Source: Hirundichthys speculiger
Taxonomy: Eukaryota > Chordata > Actinopteri > Beloniformes > Exocoetidae
Direction of reading: 5' to 3'
NCBI GenBank assembly: GCA_018398805.1
Contig: JAGFBZ010000258.1
Span: 5,134,501-5,198,500, forward strand
DNA length: 64,000 nucleotides
Shown here in pieces: positions 12,299-23,313 of the stretch. The position numbers and the translations under genes are program-made. How positions within the stretch are numbered: the first letter of the stretch is position 1; the number at the start of each line of letters is the position of its first letter. The notes under the pieces were generated by a model. It saw only the letters and a list, made by a program, of their open reading frames with translations, searched no databases and was not told the DNA's origin.

Positions 12299-15200
12299 AA
12301 CATTGATGGTTTTTTAGGAAATTATACTTCAGGTATTTTTCAGTATTTGCAGCATTATTCTGAAAAAATAATCCACAGTTTAGTTTGTTTTTACTGTTCT
12401 CAAAGGACAATGATAGGCTGGGTCTTATCTTATCTGAAACTCCCTTTAAGCAGCAAAAGTTTGAACTGTAAGAAACAAAACATTTGAAATTATTTAAAAA
12501 AGAAAACTCTTCAAGTTTCCTGAACTTCTGTCTGTTAGGGGTTGAACAGTGATGACCCGTTAGTCTGTGATGGCAGAAACATTTTAGTTAACCTGCCGAC
12601 TGAATCTGTTCCTGTCTGCTCTCAGCACAGACTAGCAGCGGGGGAAGAGTGTGAGGTCACTGGGTGCATCAGAAGGAGGGAGAAGAGCGCAAATGGCCAG
12701 AGCAGTGAGATAGCGATTGATGATGTGTGCACATGTGTGTGCATGCGACATATTTGAGATGGGTTCATCCAGAGTTCCTTGTTAGTGAAACGTGAGGTTT
12801 CAGTAATAGCACTTTACATTTTCCAGCCTCCATTCTGCAGGCTGAAGCAGGTTTGCATTTTGCTTGCATCTCAGCAAGAAAATCACACATATTCTCTTGT
12901 AGCTCAAACACAAAATGGAAGTGTTTCTTGAGCGTTTGTCCTGGGAATTCAACAAGGAATCATGCACTCTCAGTTGAAGTTGGCAGAAGTGGAAGAAAGC
13001 ATGTGAAAAAAGGTGTCGATAACCCATCGTCTTCCTTTGTTACACACGTCCAAATCTGTTTTTTTCTAAACAGATTTGGACGTGTGTAAGCTCTCTTAAT
13101 TTCCCGGTGTGAGCCTCCATTAGCTGTTGTAGAACGGATGGCATGAGTGGAGCAAATATCGGCTTCAACAGCTGTTCCAGCACAGAGTATTAATGTCAGA
13201 GAGAATAGACTGTTACATTATGTGCAGAAATTATTTTTGGAATCAATAAAAAACACACATACACACACTTTGAGCGGTCAAAAAGCGGCGCCTAAGTGGT
13301 AAGATAAACACCATTTGATTGGGTTAACAGAGGCAGCTCTGTTTGGGCCTCATCATAATATTAGGTTTTCTGGCTGCTCTTTCACCTTTAGGGTATTGAC
13401 CCAGCTCTGTTAGTGCCAAGCAGTTTCACTGTAACACACAGAGGAAGATCAGATGTACAAATGTACAAAATGTGTTGATCATTGCCTCCGAGCACATGAC
13501 ATAATCACAGTCTGATGACAGCAAAACTGGCAAATGATTGATTTTTAATTCACATTAAATCACTCAGTGGTATCCTGTATTAGAGCCATTAAACACAAAC
13601 CAAAGAAGGTTACAAATGAGGCAGCTGGAAGAGGTTTTTTTTTTCTTAATTGTTTTTGGAATATGAATAATTCATAATTCGGCACTGAAAATCCTTGAGG
13701 AAATTCTGTCAAAAAATAAGTGGTGGGATCTGCGAGTATTTATACATCGATGCACCATCCAGTACCACATGATTTGTACGGACGTAATCCCATTTCTTCT
13801 TTGTTGCTCTAAAAGCCAGCACAGGAAGTCACGAAATTAAATTACACTAGCCTGTCAGTCATTGAAAATGTCAGATATTACCTCATAATTGAACACTTGG
13901 GGTCGTGGTACAGATATACTGAAAAGTATGTCTGAAACTGCTCTCCCCAAACTGTATGAGACGTTGATGACGTTGATCGGTACTCTGTATCGGCTGACAC
14001 TCACCCACGTAAAAGAATCAGTATTGGAAAGAAAAAAAATGTAATTGGAACATCTGTAGTTTCAGCAGTGGTATCTTGCTGACAAATCAGGCATATTAGA
14101 GGATCTCACCATCTCCTCACTATCAGACGGTTATGTAGGCCAAGAGACCCATTTGCATTTCACTCTAGCCTTACTAACACCACATTAAGTTCTGCGAAGG
14201 CACTGAGAACTCTGGGAAAAAAAGACAAAAAAGGAGAGTGGGAGTCTCTTTGAAGCCGAGCCCCAATTTAGGTCATCCTCGACTTGTTAGACAACAGCTT
14301 TGCCCTCAGAACAAGACAGCTGACCATGTATTTCCTCGCTGAGATTATATGGAAGCTTCACTGAGTAAAATAGGCCACCGGGGTTCATTTTGGTAAAAAT
14401 GTGGCACAATGCAGCACATTAACTCTTTTAAAGATGATCAGGGCAAGTCTGCGTCTGGATTTTCTCCGGTCAAGTATATTTAAACACTATATGCTCTGGA
14501 TATCCACTGTGTCACTAGTGGAGCTTTGAGAAACACTTTTATAAGATGATAAATAGATATCTAATGTTAAAATCATAAAAAGCTGGTGGATTGATGCCAT
14601 TAAATTATCAAACATGTTTTCAGAGCTAATTCTTGGCTCAAATAACCAACAGGACTGCGGTGTTTTTATCGCTTCATCACAATTCCCTCATGCTTCATCT
14701 GCTCACTGTCGTGCATGTGTGTGTGCATGTGTGTGTGCGCACACAGGTTCACAGACCTGCACGTCTGCAGTTGTTTGCATAACTGTACCTCAGTGAATGT
14801 GGTGATGCTTGATTATTGCATCCATTTCTAAAGGCACATTACCATGTAGGCCTGCTTTTAAACGGTTCTGGTATTTCAGTGCAGAACCCTAATGTTGCGA
14901 CGTGTGCAGGTGCATTCGTGTGCAACTGTGTGTGCGTGTGCATGAAAAATGACTAGATATGTAGAGCATCTCAACAGATGGCCTTTCACTCTCCTCTTGG
15001 CTGCAGCTCTTGCTCCCCGTTAACATACAAACACACACAGAGTCCTTCACAGAAATCTGATTACAGCCCATGTGCATACACACAAACCATTTGCATAATG
15101 CATCATTTTTGAAGCAGCAGAAACTGATGAACGAGATGGAGATGCGACTGTTTGGAGAACATTTTGGGGAATCACGTCCCGCTGTTTAATGTTTTTTTTT

Positions 15201-15734
15201 TTCTTAAACGGTTTGTGGAACAGTTTGTGTAATAGTGCAAAATCGTCACTTCTCAGGAGTCGTTGCCATCTGCCATCAGTGAACACATTCTCTGTCATGA
15301 AAAGGAAACCAGGGTGCCGTTATTCTTTAGCATGTCCTTATTTGTGTTTCTCAAAGCCACAACTTTGACTGTGCCAGTGCCTTTTTTTAGGCTACATTTT
15401 TTATACGTGTAGTTGTGTTTATATTGACATCATGACATAGGAAGTGACAGGACAGTTTTCTCTCTCTTTCATGTTCAGACTTTAGTCAGCTGTCATGCCA
15501 ATTCATGTTCATTCTGTGCTCAGGGAGCAGAAATGTAAGTCTGTCACAACATTTACTCTGTCAGCTTAGCCTTTATTATGATTGGTTTGAAAATATGACC
15601 AACTGCTAAAAAAAGGCTAAAGAGGCAACAACAGGACCCAACGAACCTTCCTCCAGTACATGGTCACATACTGATTAGTGTGTTTACCAAATACATTTGG
15701 GTGATACAGCTTTAGAGACTGTTATTTTTGTATT
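12299..15734. other. Presumed yaf2 intron, no gene seen
   Basis: Apart from the perfect hairpin at 13,041-13,088 and short GT/CA-rich patches near 14,710-14,750 and 15,020-15,090, I see no exon or recognisable transposon. Confidence 0.5.
13041..13088. repeat. Perfect 21-bp hairpin
   Basis: TACACACGTCCAAATCTGTT plus one T at 13,041-13,061 is matched exactly by its reverse complement at 13,068-13,088, with a 6-base loop (TTTTCT). It lies in the presumed yaf2 intron on the sense strand. The stem is perfect but short. Animal microRNA precursors usually have longer, bulged stems, so I do not call it a microRNA. It may be a remnant of a fold-back element. Confidence 0.9.
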
Positions 15735-16195
15735 CCGTCCATCCATAACTTCCACTTATTTGGGTTCATATGACAGGTCCAGCAGCCTAAACACAGGTCT
15801 AGACTTCCCTCTCCTCAGCCACCTTCTCCAGCTCTTCTGGCAAGATACTGAGGCGTTCCCTGGACAGCTAAGGGATATAACCTCTCCAGCATGTCCTAGG
15901 TCTACCTCGGAGCCTTCTCCCCATTGAACACACCTGAAACACCTCCACTAGTAATCTTCCAGAAAGGGTCTGAACTCCCTCAGCTGGCTCCTCTCGATGT
16001 GGATGATCAACGGCTCTATTCCGAGTTTCTCACAAATAACTGAACTTCTTACTCTATCTCCAGGGAACCCTTCAGAGGAAATGCATTTCACCCATTTGTA
16101 TTTATGATCTTGTTTTCTTGGTCACTACCCACAATTCCTAACCATAGGCATGGGTCAGAACGTAGATCGACCGGTAAAGTGGAGAGCTTCTGTGG
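15735..16195 (-). mobile_element. Rex3 (RTE clade) LINE, 3' fragment
   Basis: Seen: the plus strand reads as the reverse complement of the Rex3 3' part. Landmarks are GTCCATCCATAACTTC at the tail, CTCAGCTGGCTCCTCTCGAT at 15,979-15,998, TGGTCACTACCCACAATTCC at 16,119-16,138 and AACGTAGATCGACCGGTAAA at 16,159-16,178. These match three other copies in this window (33,886, 42,278 and 52,780). It is diverged and non-coding. It lies about 1.4 kb upstream of the first visible yaf2 exon. Confidence 0.8.
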
Positions 16196-17628
16196 ATGCA
16201 GTTTCATTCATACAATCTGGGTCAGGTGTACTGAAGCTTTCCGTGCATGCAGATTTATTTTCCTGCAGTCTTGGTAGTTTTCACTGAGGCCTACAGAGGT
16301 GTGGATAACAATGATTTCCCTGCAGAGGATCCCTTTAAATCAAGCATCCATGTTGTTTCACTGCTGTTTGTCTTCTTTATATCCTACGGATTCTCTCTTT
16401 TGTGGGAGATTAATTTAGGAGGTGTGTAATTGGCCAACACCCTCCACAGGGGTTCAGGTTGCCATAGAGGGACTGAGGGATGTTTAGTGGACTGGGGCAG
16501 AACCTCTTTGGAGTTCCTTTTTATAAAGAAATAACATACTTTAATTTAGTTTCACTACATTCACTGCACTTATTTCTCCATAAGTAAACTGTAATAAAGA
16601 AAACTGTTTGGAAAAAAAGCATGCAAGCACGAAAGGAGCAGCTCTAATGGATTGGAAGCCGGAAACAGACAGTTTTGATCTCCGACAAATGATCTCTTTT
16701 GCATTTAGCCAATTCTGTGCCCATCAGATTTACACGCAAGAGTTGCTTAATGTTTCAGGGTTTGTTTTTGGGAACAATAATATAATAGCTGATCTTCATT
16801 ATATGTAACAGCAGTTACAGTGGAGATTCGTAATAACATTTTGTTTGATTCCCAGTGAGAGAACACGCACAATAGAGAAGCCTTTCTCCCCCCGAAGCAT
16901 CAGGTCCACTGCACCTGCATAAAGATGGCCACTGATTCAATAACACAACTCAATTTTCCTCCGAGCCGGACAATAATATTTGTCTCTTAGTGCAGCCAGC
17001 TGTGAGGCAAGTGCACAGGGATGCTTGTAAAGTGCAATACTACCGCAGCCCAACTAAAAGCCTCTCTTATGCCACAGCTCAGATAATCTGCCAGTTAATT
17101 TCTTTTTAAATTTTATTTCAAACATTTTTTTAAAGACTTGCTACACAAGGTTAAAGACTATGTTGAGATTTATTGGAGTAGGAGTGAGGGAAAGTCACAA
17201 CCTGGAGCAATTTTTGGCAGGTATTCAGGTTTTTTTCTTTCACGTTTTATTATTCAAATGGAGTTTAATTTTCTAAAGGAGGAGTTAGAGAAATGTTTCA
17301 GTATTTTCAAGGGACAAAATTCCTATTGCACCTTCTGCATTCTTCTGAACAAATCTTAACTTGTTAATGTAAACTGGGAGCGTTAAAGCAGGCCTGTGCA
17401 GGTAAACCACATCCATCTCTTTGCCATTTGCAGCTGCTGTTAAAATACACTTGAGCAGCACCATCCTAACCAGCACTGGCAGTGATTATTGGCAATTGAT
17501 TACCGTGGCAGACTAGCATGAAGCCATGTGCTCACTCCCATTTTCCTTCCCATTAATCTGCCACACTCCGTCTCTCCCTTTCTCTCTCCTGCTTCATGTC
17601 TCTCTTCACCTCCTCCCCACCGGATCAG

Positions 17629-17787
17629 GAAGCCCCGTCCCGTCTCCCAGCTCGTGTCTCAGCAGCAGGTAACGCAGCAGTTCGTGCTGCCGTCGCAGCC
17701 CAAAAAGGAAAAGAAGGAGAGAGTCGAGAGGGACAAGAGCGACAGAGAGCCGGCGCTTAAGAAGAACAGTCACACATAGAAGATGAG
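17629..17787 (+). CDS. yaf2: YAF2 exon (basic linker), with in-frame TAG near its 3' end
   Basis: Seen: the exon follows a CAG acceptor (17,626-17,628) and ends at AG before GTAAGC (17,788). It reads (R)KPRPVSQLVSQQQVTQQFVL, then a lysine-rich stretch ending KKNSH. This is the linker of YAF2, between the N-terminal RanBP2-type zinc finger (encoded upstream, not in the window) and the C-terminal Polycomb-binding region. Both borders have the same codon phase as vertebrate YAF2. Odd: after KKNSH the frame reads Thr, then TAG at 17,777-17,779, then Lys-Met-Arg into the next exon, where other YAF2 proteins have Lys-Lys-Thr/Met-Arg. Relative to that, there are three extra bases and they create the stop. 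Known: YAF2/RYBP proteins are subunits of non-canonical PRC1 in the nucleus. The identity is firm; whether this allele makes full-length protein is not. Confidence 0.88.
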
Positions 17788-18391
17788 GTAAGCTGGTCCA
17801 CGGATCAACGGGACGGGTGCCATTTCCAGTCAGGCTTTGGGGCGTCACATTTCATTTAATACTTCAGGTAAAGACTGAAAAATCAAGCACATCAGGTAGA
17901 TACTTTTAGAAATGGAAAATTTTCTATTTTATGTAAAACAAAGTAAAGTATTATGTTTTTCTTTTAATTGTTTAAAGGCCTTTAAGTGTTTAAAAAAATG
18001 TTAGTAGAGGTAGTTGATATTCCTAAAAAGAAGTCTAAATTTACTAACAATAAACACCAGTAATCTGAATACAGATCAAATTATCTGATCAAATTATACT
18101 TTGCAGGCACATTTAAAAAAAAAAAAAAAAATGGTAATTTTAGCCCCTGTTGAAAATGTTCAGTCATACTTTATAAATCCCTGAATGGATATTATATATA
18201 GACATGGAGCAGATATTGCTGTGTAATGATTTCTGAACAGCTATATTTACATTGTTTGACCTCCTAATAAAATCTTTGATTTTCTAACCTCAATATTTAG
18301 TGTTTTTCCCTGCCTTATAAATTTTCAACTTTAATGTCAGAAATTGTCTTTTTCTTTTTTGCTTTCCCTTCCCGCCCTTCCATCACACCAG

Positions 18392-18644
18392 GCCGAGGTT
18401 AAAAAACATCGACCGGAGCAGCGCACAGCATCTGGAGGTGACGGTTGGAGATCTGACGGTCATCATAACGGACTTTAAAGAGAAGGCCAAGCCCTCGTCC
18501 ACCTCGGCCACCTCCTCTGGCTCTGCGTCGTCGGCGGACCACCACAACCAGAACGGCTCCAGCTCAGAAAACACTGAGCGGGGCCTTTCTCGCTCTTCTT
18601 CACCCCGAGGAGAGGGAAGCTCGGTCAACGGGGAATCCCACTGA
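18392..18644 (+). CDS. yaf2: YAF2 last coding exon (RING1-binding region)
   Basis: Seen: the exon follows a CACCAG acceptor (ending 18,391) and reads (R)[20 protein letters not shown], then [11 protein letters not shown], then a Ser-rich tail ending GSSVNGESH before TGA at 18,642-18,644. [13 protein letters not shown] and the NGESH end distinguish YAF2 from its paralogue RYBP, which ends differently. Known: this C-terminal segment of YAF2/RYBP binds the C-terminal domain of RING1A/RING1B, bringing the protein into PRC1 complexes that ubiquitinate histone H2A. The strong conservation shows the exon is under selection as coding sequence, which makes the upstream TAG surprising. Phase 2 at the junction completes the Arg codon AG|G. 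The gxylt1 gene follows on the same strand, as YAF2 and GXYLT1 are neighbours in human. Confidence 0.93.
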
Positions 18645-21275
18645 GTCATCTCCTCAGACGCCACCCCGGCCTCCACCCACATCTTTTCTTTGAGTCCACA
18701 GGTCACTAGATCACTCTGCCTTTGGTTCAGAGCTGCATGTCATCAAAATAATAGTTTGCCCCCCCCCACTCAAAAGAGACCAGTTTCTGGACCACAGCAG
18801 TGGAATTCTGCATTTATCAAAACTTTTACTGGACGTTTCAGTAATCTTCATTTTAAATCCAATATTTTGTGTAATCAAAGGGATGCCACACACTGTTCAA
18901 AGACAGCTGCAAGAATATTTACTTTCACTTTGTCCTAGTGTGGAACTTCCTCTGAACTCACCTAAAACAAACTTCAGAGTGCTGGATCTTCCTGCTTCAA
19001 GTTTCACCTTCTTTTTTTTTTTTTTCCCTCCACAATATTTTCCTTCGAGGACCCGACCCGTGCATCATCGTCATCCTCATCCTCAGTGGCCGGCGGACCT
19101 AGTCTTCCCCCTTGTGGAGTGTCCTGCCTCTGGTCTGGAGTCTTGACCTGTTAAAAACGCTGAACCTGAGTTTTCTCACTGTCCCTACACTGATCCTTCA
19201 GCCTGACGGAGAACCTCCACTCCTGATCTGGACACTTAAAAGTGTAGAGGGACTTTTTCTGACACAGCACAGTGACTGTTATAACACAGTGTGGTGAATT
19301 TACCTAATATTTGAAGCAGGTTTGGGAATGAAAGAATGATTGTTAAGGCGCAGTGTGATTTGAATGCAGATCCTTGGGTCATCGTGTTTATCTTTGTCTA
19401 CAATCTGGTAACTTGCGGTCAGAATCAGTGGCTTTTCTATAATCCTTTCATTTTTGGAGCTGTATCTGGAACCACAACTAAACTGAGCTAATTTTTTTTT
19501 AATCAAGAATGTAATTACTCAATTGAATTCTCTTTGTTTTCTGACATCGCTCTACACCCAGAGTAGAGGACTGATGATGTCAGATACTTGCTGCTCTTAG
19601 ACTCATGGCTGAAAATTGAGCTAAGCTCCATAGGAGACAAGAAATATCACTCCTGAACCACATTTTAACCCTGTTCTATAAGTCATAATGACTTTTTCCA
19701 AGATCTAAAAGGTTTCCTTTAGAAAGTTGTTGCCTACATTCACACTGCAATATCAAATCTCATGAATATTCCGTAAATTTCACCAGTAAACTGTAGAAAC
19801 ATGTCTGACACGGCTGCCACACACCTTCCTCAGGAGCAGCTCCGGAGCTACGGTGCCAGGTGTACGTGTCTCGACTGACCGAGGAAGACGAGGCGGCGGA
19901 CGACACTGATGTCAGTGGCCTCTGGCAGCATTATAATGGGCTCTGACACGCTGTAAAAACTATTCAGGAATGGCTCGAGAACAGTGACTAACCGTTCAAG
20001 GTGCTGACTTACCCTCAAATACTCCAGATCTCAAGGCAATGTAGCGTCTGTGAGATGTTCTGGAAAAACAAGTCTGACCGCCCCACGTTAACACAGTGCA
20101 GCTCCAAGCTTCGGTCAAACTTTTATCTGTCAGATTGTAACTTCATGAAGTTAGCAGACCTTGTTACTGACTATGATAGTTGTACACCGTGCTTGCTGTT
20201 TTGTCAAATGATAGATTTTTGACTACAGATAATTATTCTTAACATTTTGACTGTACAATTATGGCCCATTTGTGTTGTTTTTTCTTTTCATGTACTTTTA
20301 TTTTTTTATAAACTCGAGCTCATTTGAATGAAAATTGTCAACGAAATGTAGAAGGTGGTAAAGTAACCATAGCTGCACATGACACCAGTGTGCTTTTATG
20401 CTTTCTGTGCTGCACAAGCAGGGCTGCACTTGTTTGAAGACCCAATGGAAAAGCACAGGAGGCTGATTCAGCCTGGCACCCTCCCTTTGGATACCAAATG
20501 GGAAGAACATGAACTTTTTGGAGCTGCAGAAGGGATTTCTTGCTTTTTGGTGGACAGAGACTGACAGCAAGAATGGCAGAGCTTTAGAGGATATGAAACT
20601 CTCAGCAGAACAACTATAGGTCAGCGTAACTACACAATAACTTATAAAACCTGTAGAATAATGACAGAGAAAATAGATATTTCTAAAATATTGTACTACA
20701 ATGTTTTGATGTGGTTGTATTATTCATCATATCAGTGTTGTTGAGATTTTTACTTAACATTTTAGCACACATCCGGAGAACCGTCATGGCATGATGATAG
20801 AAGTCTTGATATATTGTGGGACAGACTTTGTCTCTTAGTTTGTTAGTATTGTTTCACGTGTTTCTCTTAGGTTCACTGCGCTAGCTGGGACTAGGTCTGT
20901 GAACTCGAACTGTTAAGACAAACTTTTTGTGGCAAAAATGGAAAGTTGCTTAAAATGTGTTTGTGTTACTTATTAATAGTTTTGTTTGTTTGCTTTCCCA
21001 TACCTATTTGTTTAAAAATGTGTGAACTTGTTTATTACATGTCTGAATAAGAAAATGACAAAATTCAAACAGGAAATACTTGTCCATTTATTATGTACGT
21101 GATGCGATTTTGACTTCCTCATGAGTCACTGTGGCAGGCAGGTACGTGTTCTGTGTTTATCACCTGTGTTAATGACCCGTACGTTTGAATCAGGTGCGCT
21201 GAAGCAGGCAGGAGTGCGACTGTCAAGGACTGGAGTTTTACACTTCTGAAATAAAGTACACAAATACCTTTATTG
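18645..21275 (+). other. yaf2: Probable yaf2 3' UTR
   Basis: No coding exon follows the yaf2 stop. The first canonical AATAAA I see downstream is at 21,250-21,255, so a 3' UTR of about 2.6 kb is inferred. It includes T-rich tracts (19,010-19,025) and, close to the end, a common fish repeat fragment (about 21,185-21,245, ending GTCAAGGACTGGAGTTTTAC) whose reverse complement recurs at 53,275-53,340. Earlier non-canonical poly(A) sites cannot be excluded. Confidence 0.55.
21250..21255 (+). terminator. yaf2: Candidate yaf2 poly(A) signal
   Basis: AATAAA within CTGAAATAAAGTACAC, about 2.6 kb after the yaf2 stop codon and about 1.86 kb before the gxylt1 start codon. Confidence 0.5.
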
Positions 21276-22459
21276 TCATTATAGAGGTACAATTAAATGT
21301 GAGTAGCTCACATGAGTTAGCCCTTTTAAATGTTGAGCATCAGTCATTTCTACAGACACTGGAGCAAACCAGTGTCCTGCTTGTCTTAAAAACAATGAAG
21401 AAGAGGTAATGGCGGGAAATGCAAAAACGAAAAAGATGAAATCTACCAAACTGACCAATCACATTTCTATCAGTCTGCATAGATGTAACTTAAAGTTACA
21501 TTTATTGAGAGGTGCACATCAGGGTCCAGCATAGTTTATGGTGGAGGCTGAACTAAGGTGAGTGTGTTTCAGTGTCTCAGCAGTGCTTCTTCTGCCCTTT
21601 TGCAACATGGCGCCTCACAGTAAGAGAGACTTCAAAATCACTGTGGAAAACCTGTAAGTGATGTCACAGAGGTTTTATCAAGTAAATTATACAGTCTATG
21701 AACAGAACCACATTTCTATTCACATTTTTAACTAAAATAATAAAAAAAATACTACACAAAACATAATGGTACTAAACGTAACAACTATTTATTTGTTTTT
21801 GTTGGTTTCTTATTAATGCTGGGTTTTTGATTTTGTGGTAGTTTGCGCAGCATCAGTCATCCCAACTATTTTCCCACACTCAATAAAAATTCAATTGGCT
21901 TTCAGGTTTGTTTGTCAAACGCGCTCATCTCAATGAGGCCGACTTTCTTAAACCCACACTGAATGAGTCTTTTCAGAGGTGAAATCTATTCAGTTTTCTC
22001 TCCCACCCTTCCCCCACCGAGGGCCTCGGCCTCCTGCGCGTGCGGCATACGCTACATCAAGGTGAACCGAATGACCGACAAAACAAAGACAAACCGGAAC
22101 TTTCCATTGTTGCTTTCAAAATAAGAGGGAATATTGAAAAAACTGAAGAAAAAGGGAAAACACGAAAAGTGGTCATTATACAATGGATACGACAGTATTG
22201 TTATTTAGCGAAGCCTATAAGTTAGAACTACCTTCAGTTACCGAAGCAGAGACAAATACTCTGGATAATCAAAGTGGTTCATCAAAAGTCAACATAAATG
22301 TGATGAAGTGCTGCGTTCCTTTGCTTCATACATTAATATCTGATGTGAAACAGAAATTATTTGCCTTGCTTTTAGCCATGTAGCTAACATATTAAAGAAA
22401 GGAAAAAAAAATAGTGGAAAGGCACAGACTCAAAATACTGTGTTTACATATACTGTATA
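21276..22459. other. Intergenic yaf2-gxylt1, nothing firm seen
   Basis: No coding region is evident. Open frames near 22,040-22,380 are lysine-rich and short, without family resemblance. Confidence 0.5.
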
Positions 22460-22612
22460 GGTCTGACAGATAGCTCTCTTGTCTGAGCAGATAGCTATAG
22501 TCCTCCTGCAGCAGTCACAGGTTCAATTCCCAGTATGTGCCCCTCTCTATGCTCCACTTTCCTGTCTGTCCACTGTCATTAAAGGCCACTAAAGCCACAA
22601 AATCTTAAAAAA
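22460..22612 (+). mobile_element. tRNA-derived SINE fragment
   Basis: Seen: GTCACAGGTTCAATTCCCAG at 22,515-22,534 resembles a degenerate Pol III B-box (GGTTCAATTCC). It is followed by CCACTTTCCTGTCTGTCCAC and TGTCATTAAAGGCCACTAAA, then an A-rich end. This body and tail are typical of a widespread fish SINE. It lies about 0.4 kb upstream of the gxylt1 promoter. A fragment in the reverse orientation is at about 31,990-32,115. Confidence 0.65.
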
Positions 22613-22897
22613 AAAACTAAAAACTACATATAGTATATTTGTTCTTCAATAGCATGCCATACTTACCAAAGGAAGAAATAAATATTTGAAAAACCAACAC
22701 CAAAGCTTTTGTGCTTTTTAACTAAATGTGAAGAAAAGAAGGGTATAGTTTCAAAACCTAAAAATAACATGAGAAAAATAGTGTCCCACGTTACTGATAT
22801 TATCTAATATTGATTACAGATGAAAATTGTTGTGTAATTTCTGTCAGATATGGAAATTGTTCAAGGCATGTAATGCTAATGTGAAATTTCTTACGCA

Positions 22898-22898
<1 letters not shown>

Positions 22899-22977
<79 letters not shown>
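22899..22977. repeat. (TA)n microsatellite, about 39 units
   Basis: An uninterrupted TA run of about 79 bp that ends only about 34 bp before the ETS-type promoter site and about 134 bp before the gxylt1 start codon. Such tracts readily melt or extrude and are often length-polymorphic or mis-sized in assemblies. Confidence 0.97.
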
Positions 22978-22979
<2 letters not shown>

Positions 22980-23110
22980 AACAAGAAGACTCTTATTTTC
23001 TAAGCAGTGGCCGGAAGTGCTTCGCCATTGCGTCTGATTTGGCGGTTAGTCCAAAATGCCAATTTCAGTGTTATGAGTTTACCTCCAAGATGTATTTTTA
23101 AAACTACACA
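22978..23110 (+). promoter_or_regulatory. gxylt1: Putative gxylt1 core promoter and 5' UTR
   Basis: There is no TATA box, apart from the TA microsatellite itself. CCGGAAGTGC at 23,011-23,020 is a strong ETS/GABP-type motif of the kind found at TATA-less housekeeping promoters, and CGCCATTGC follows at 23,023-23,031. Two upstream ATGs precede the gxylt1 ATG. One is at 23,073; its frame overlaps the coding start and runs to 23,237 (55 codons including stop). The other, at 23,091, opens a three-codon uORF. The transcription start is inferred, not seen. Confidence 0.55.
23011..23019 (+). promoter_or_regulatory. ETS/GABP-type site
   Basis: CCGGAAGTG exactly matches the ETS consensus core, 92 bp before the gxylt1 ATG and just downstream of the TA microsatellite. 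Confidence 0.6.
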
Positions 23111-23313
23111 ATGCGGCGTTACATACGTGCACTGGTGTTGTGCACGGTGTTTGCCGTGTTTTCGGGCTTATATATGTACAGTAAGGTGTTTTACTCTGAC
23201 GTGTCGGTCGGAGGAAACGGAGCCAAGAGGGTTTTAATCCCACCAAGAGACCCCGGAGTCCGGCGAGGGACCGCGGACAAAACCGGAGCCCAAAACTCGC
23301 ACTGGTATAATAG
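23111..23313 (+). CDS. gxylt1: gxylt1 exon 1 (signal anchor and stem)
   Basis: The start was chosen because [11 protein letters not shown] matches the MRRYLRVVVLC start of GXYLT1 and leads straight into a membrane-spanning stretch. The exon ends TAT AAT AG before GTAGGA and supplies the first two bases of an Arg codon. The stem part (basic, Gly/Pro-rich) is poorly conserved, as usual for Golgi glycosyltransferases. Confidence 0.92.

Noticed and set aside
13041..13088. Hairpin as a microRNA gene
   Set aside because: The stem is too short and too perfect, with a 6-base loop. No bulges or flanking stem typical of animal precursors.
14614..14796. Cys-rich open frame as the missing yaf2 zinc-finger exon
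   Set aside because: The cysteines come from a GT-rich simple sequence. The RanBP2-type finger spacing (W..C..C then C..C) and the expected flanking residues are absent.
17138..17359. Open frame just upstream of the yaf2 exon as another yaf2 exon
   Set aside because: It does not match any YAF2 segment, and the zinc-finger exons expected upstream have a different sequence.
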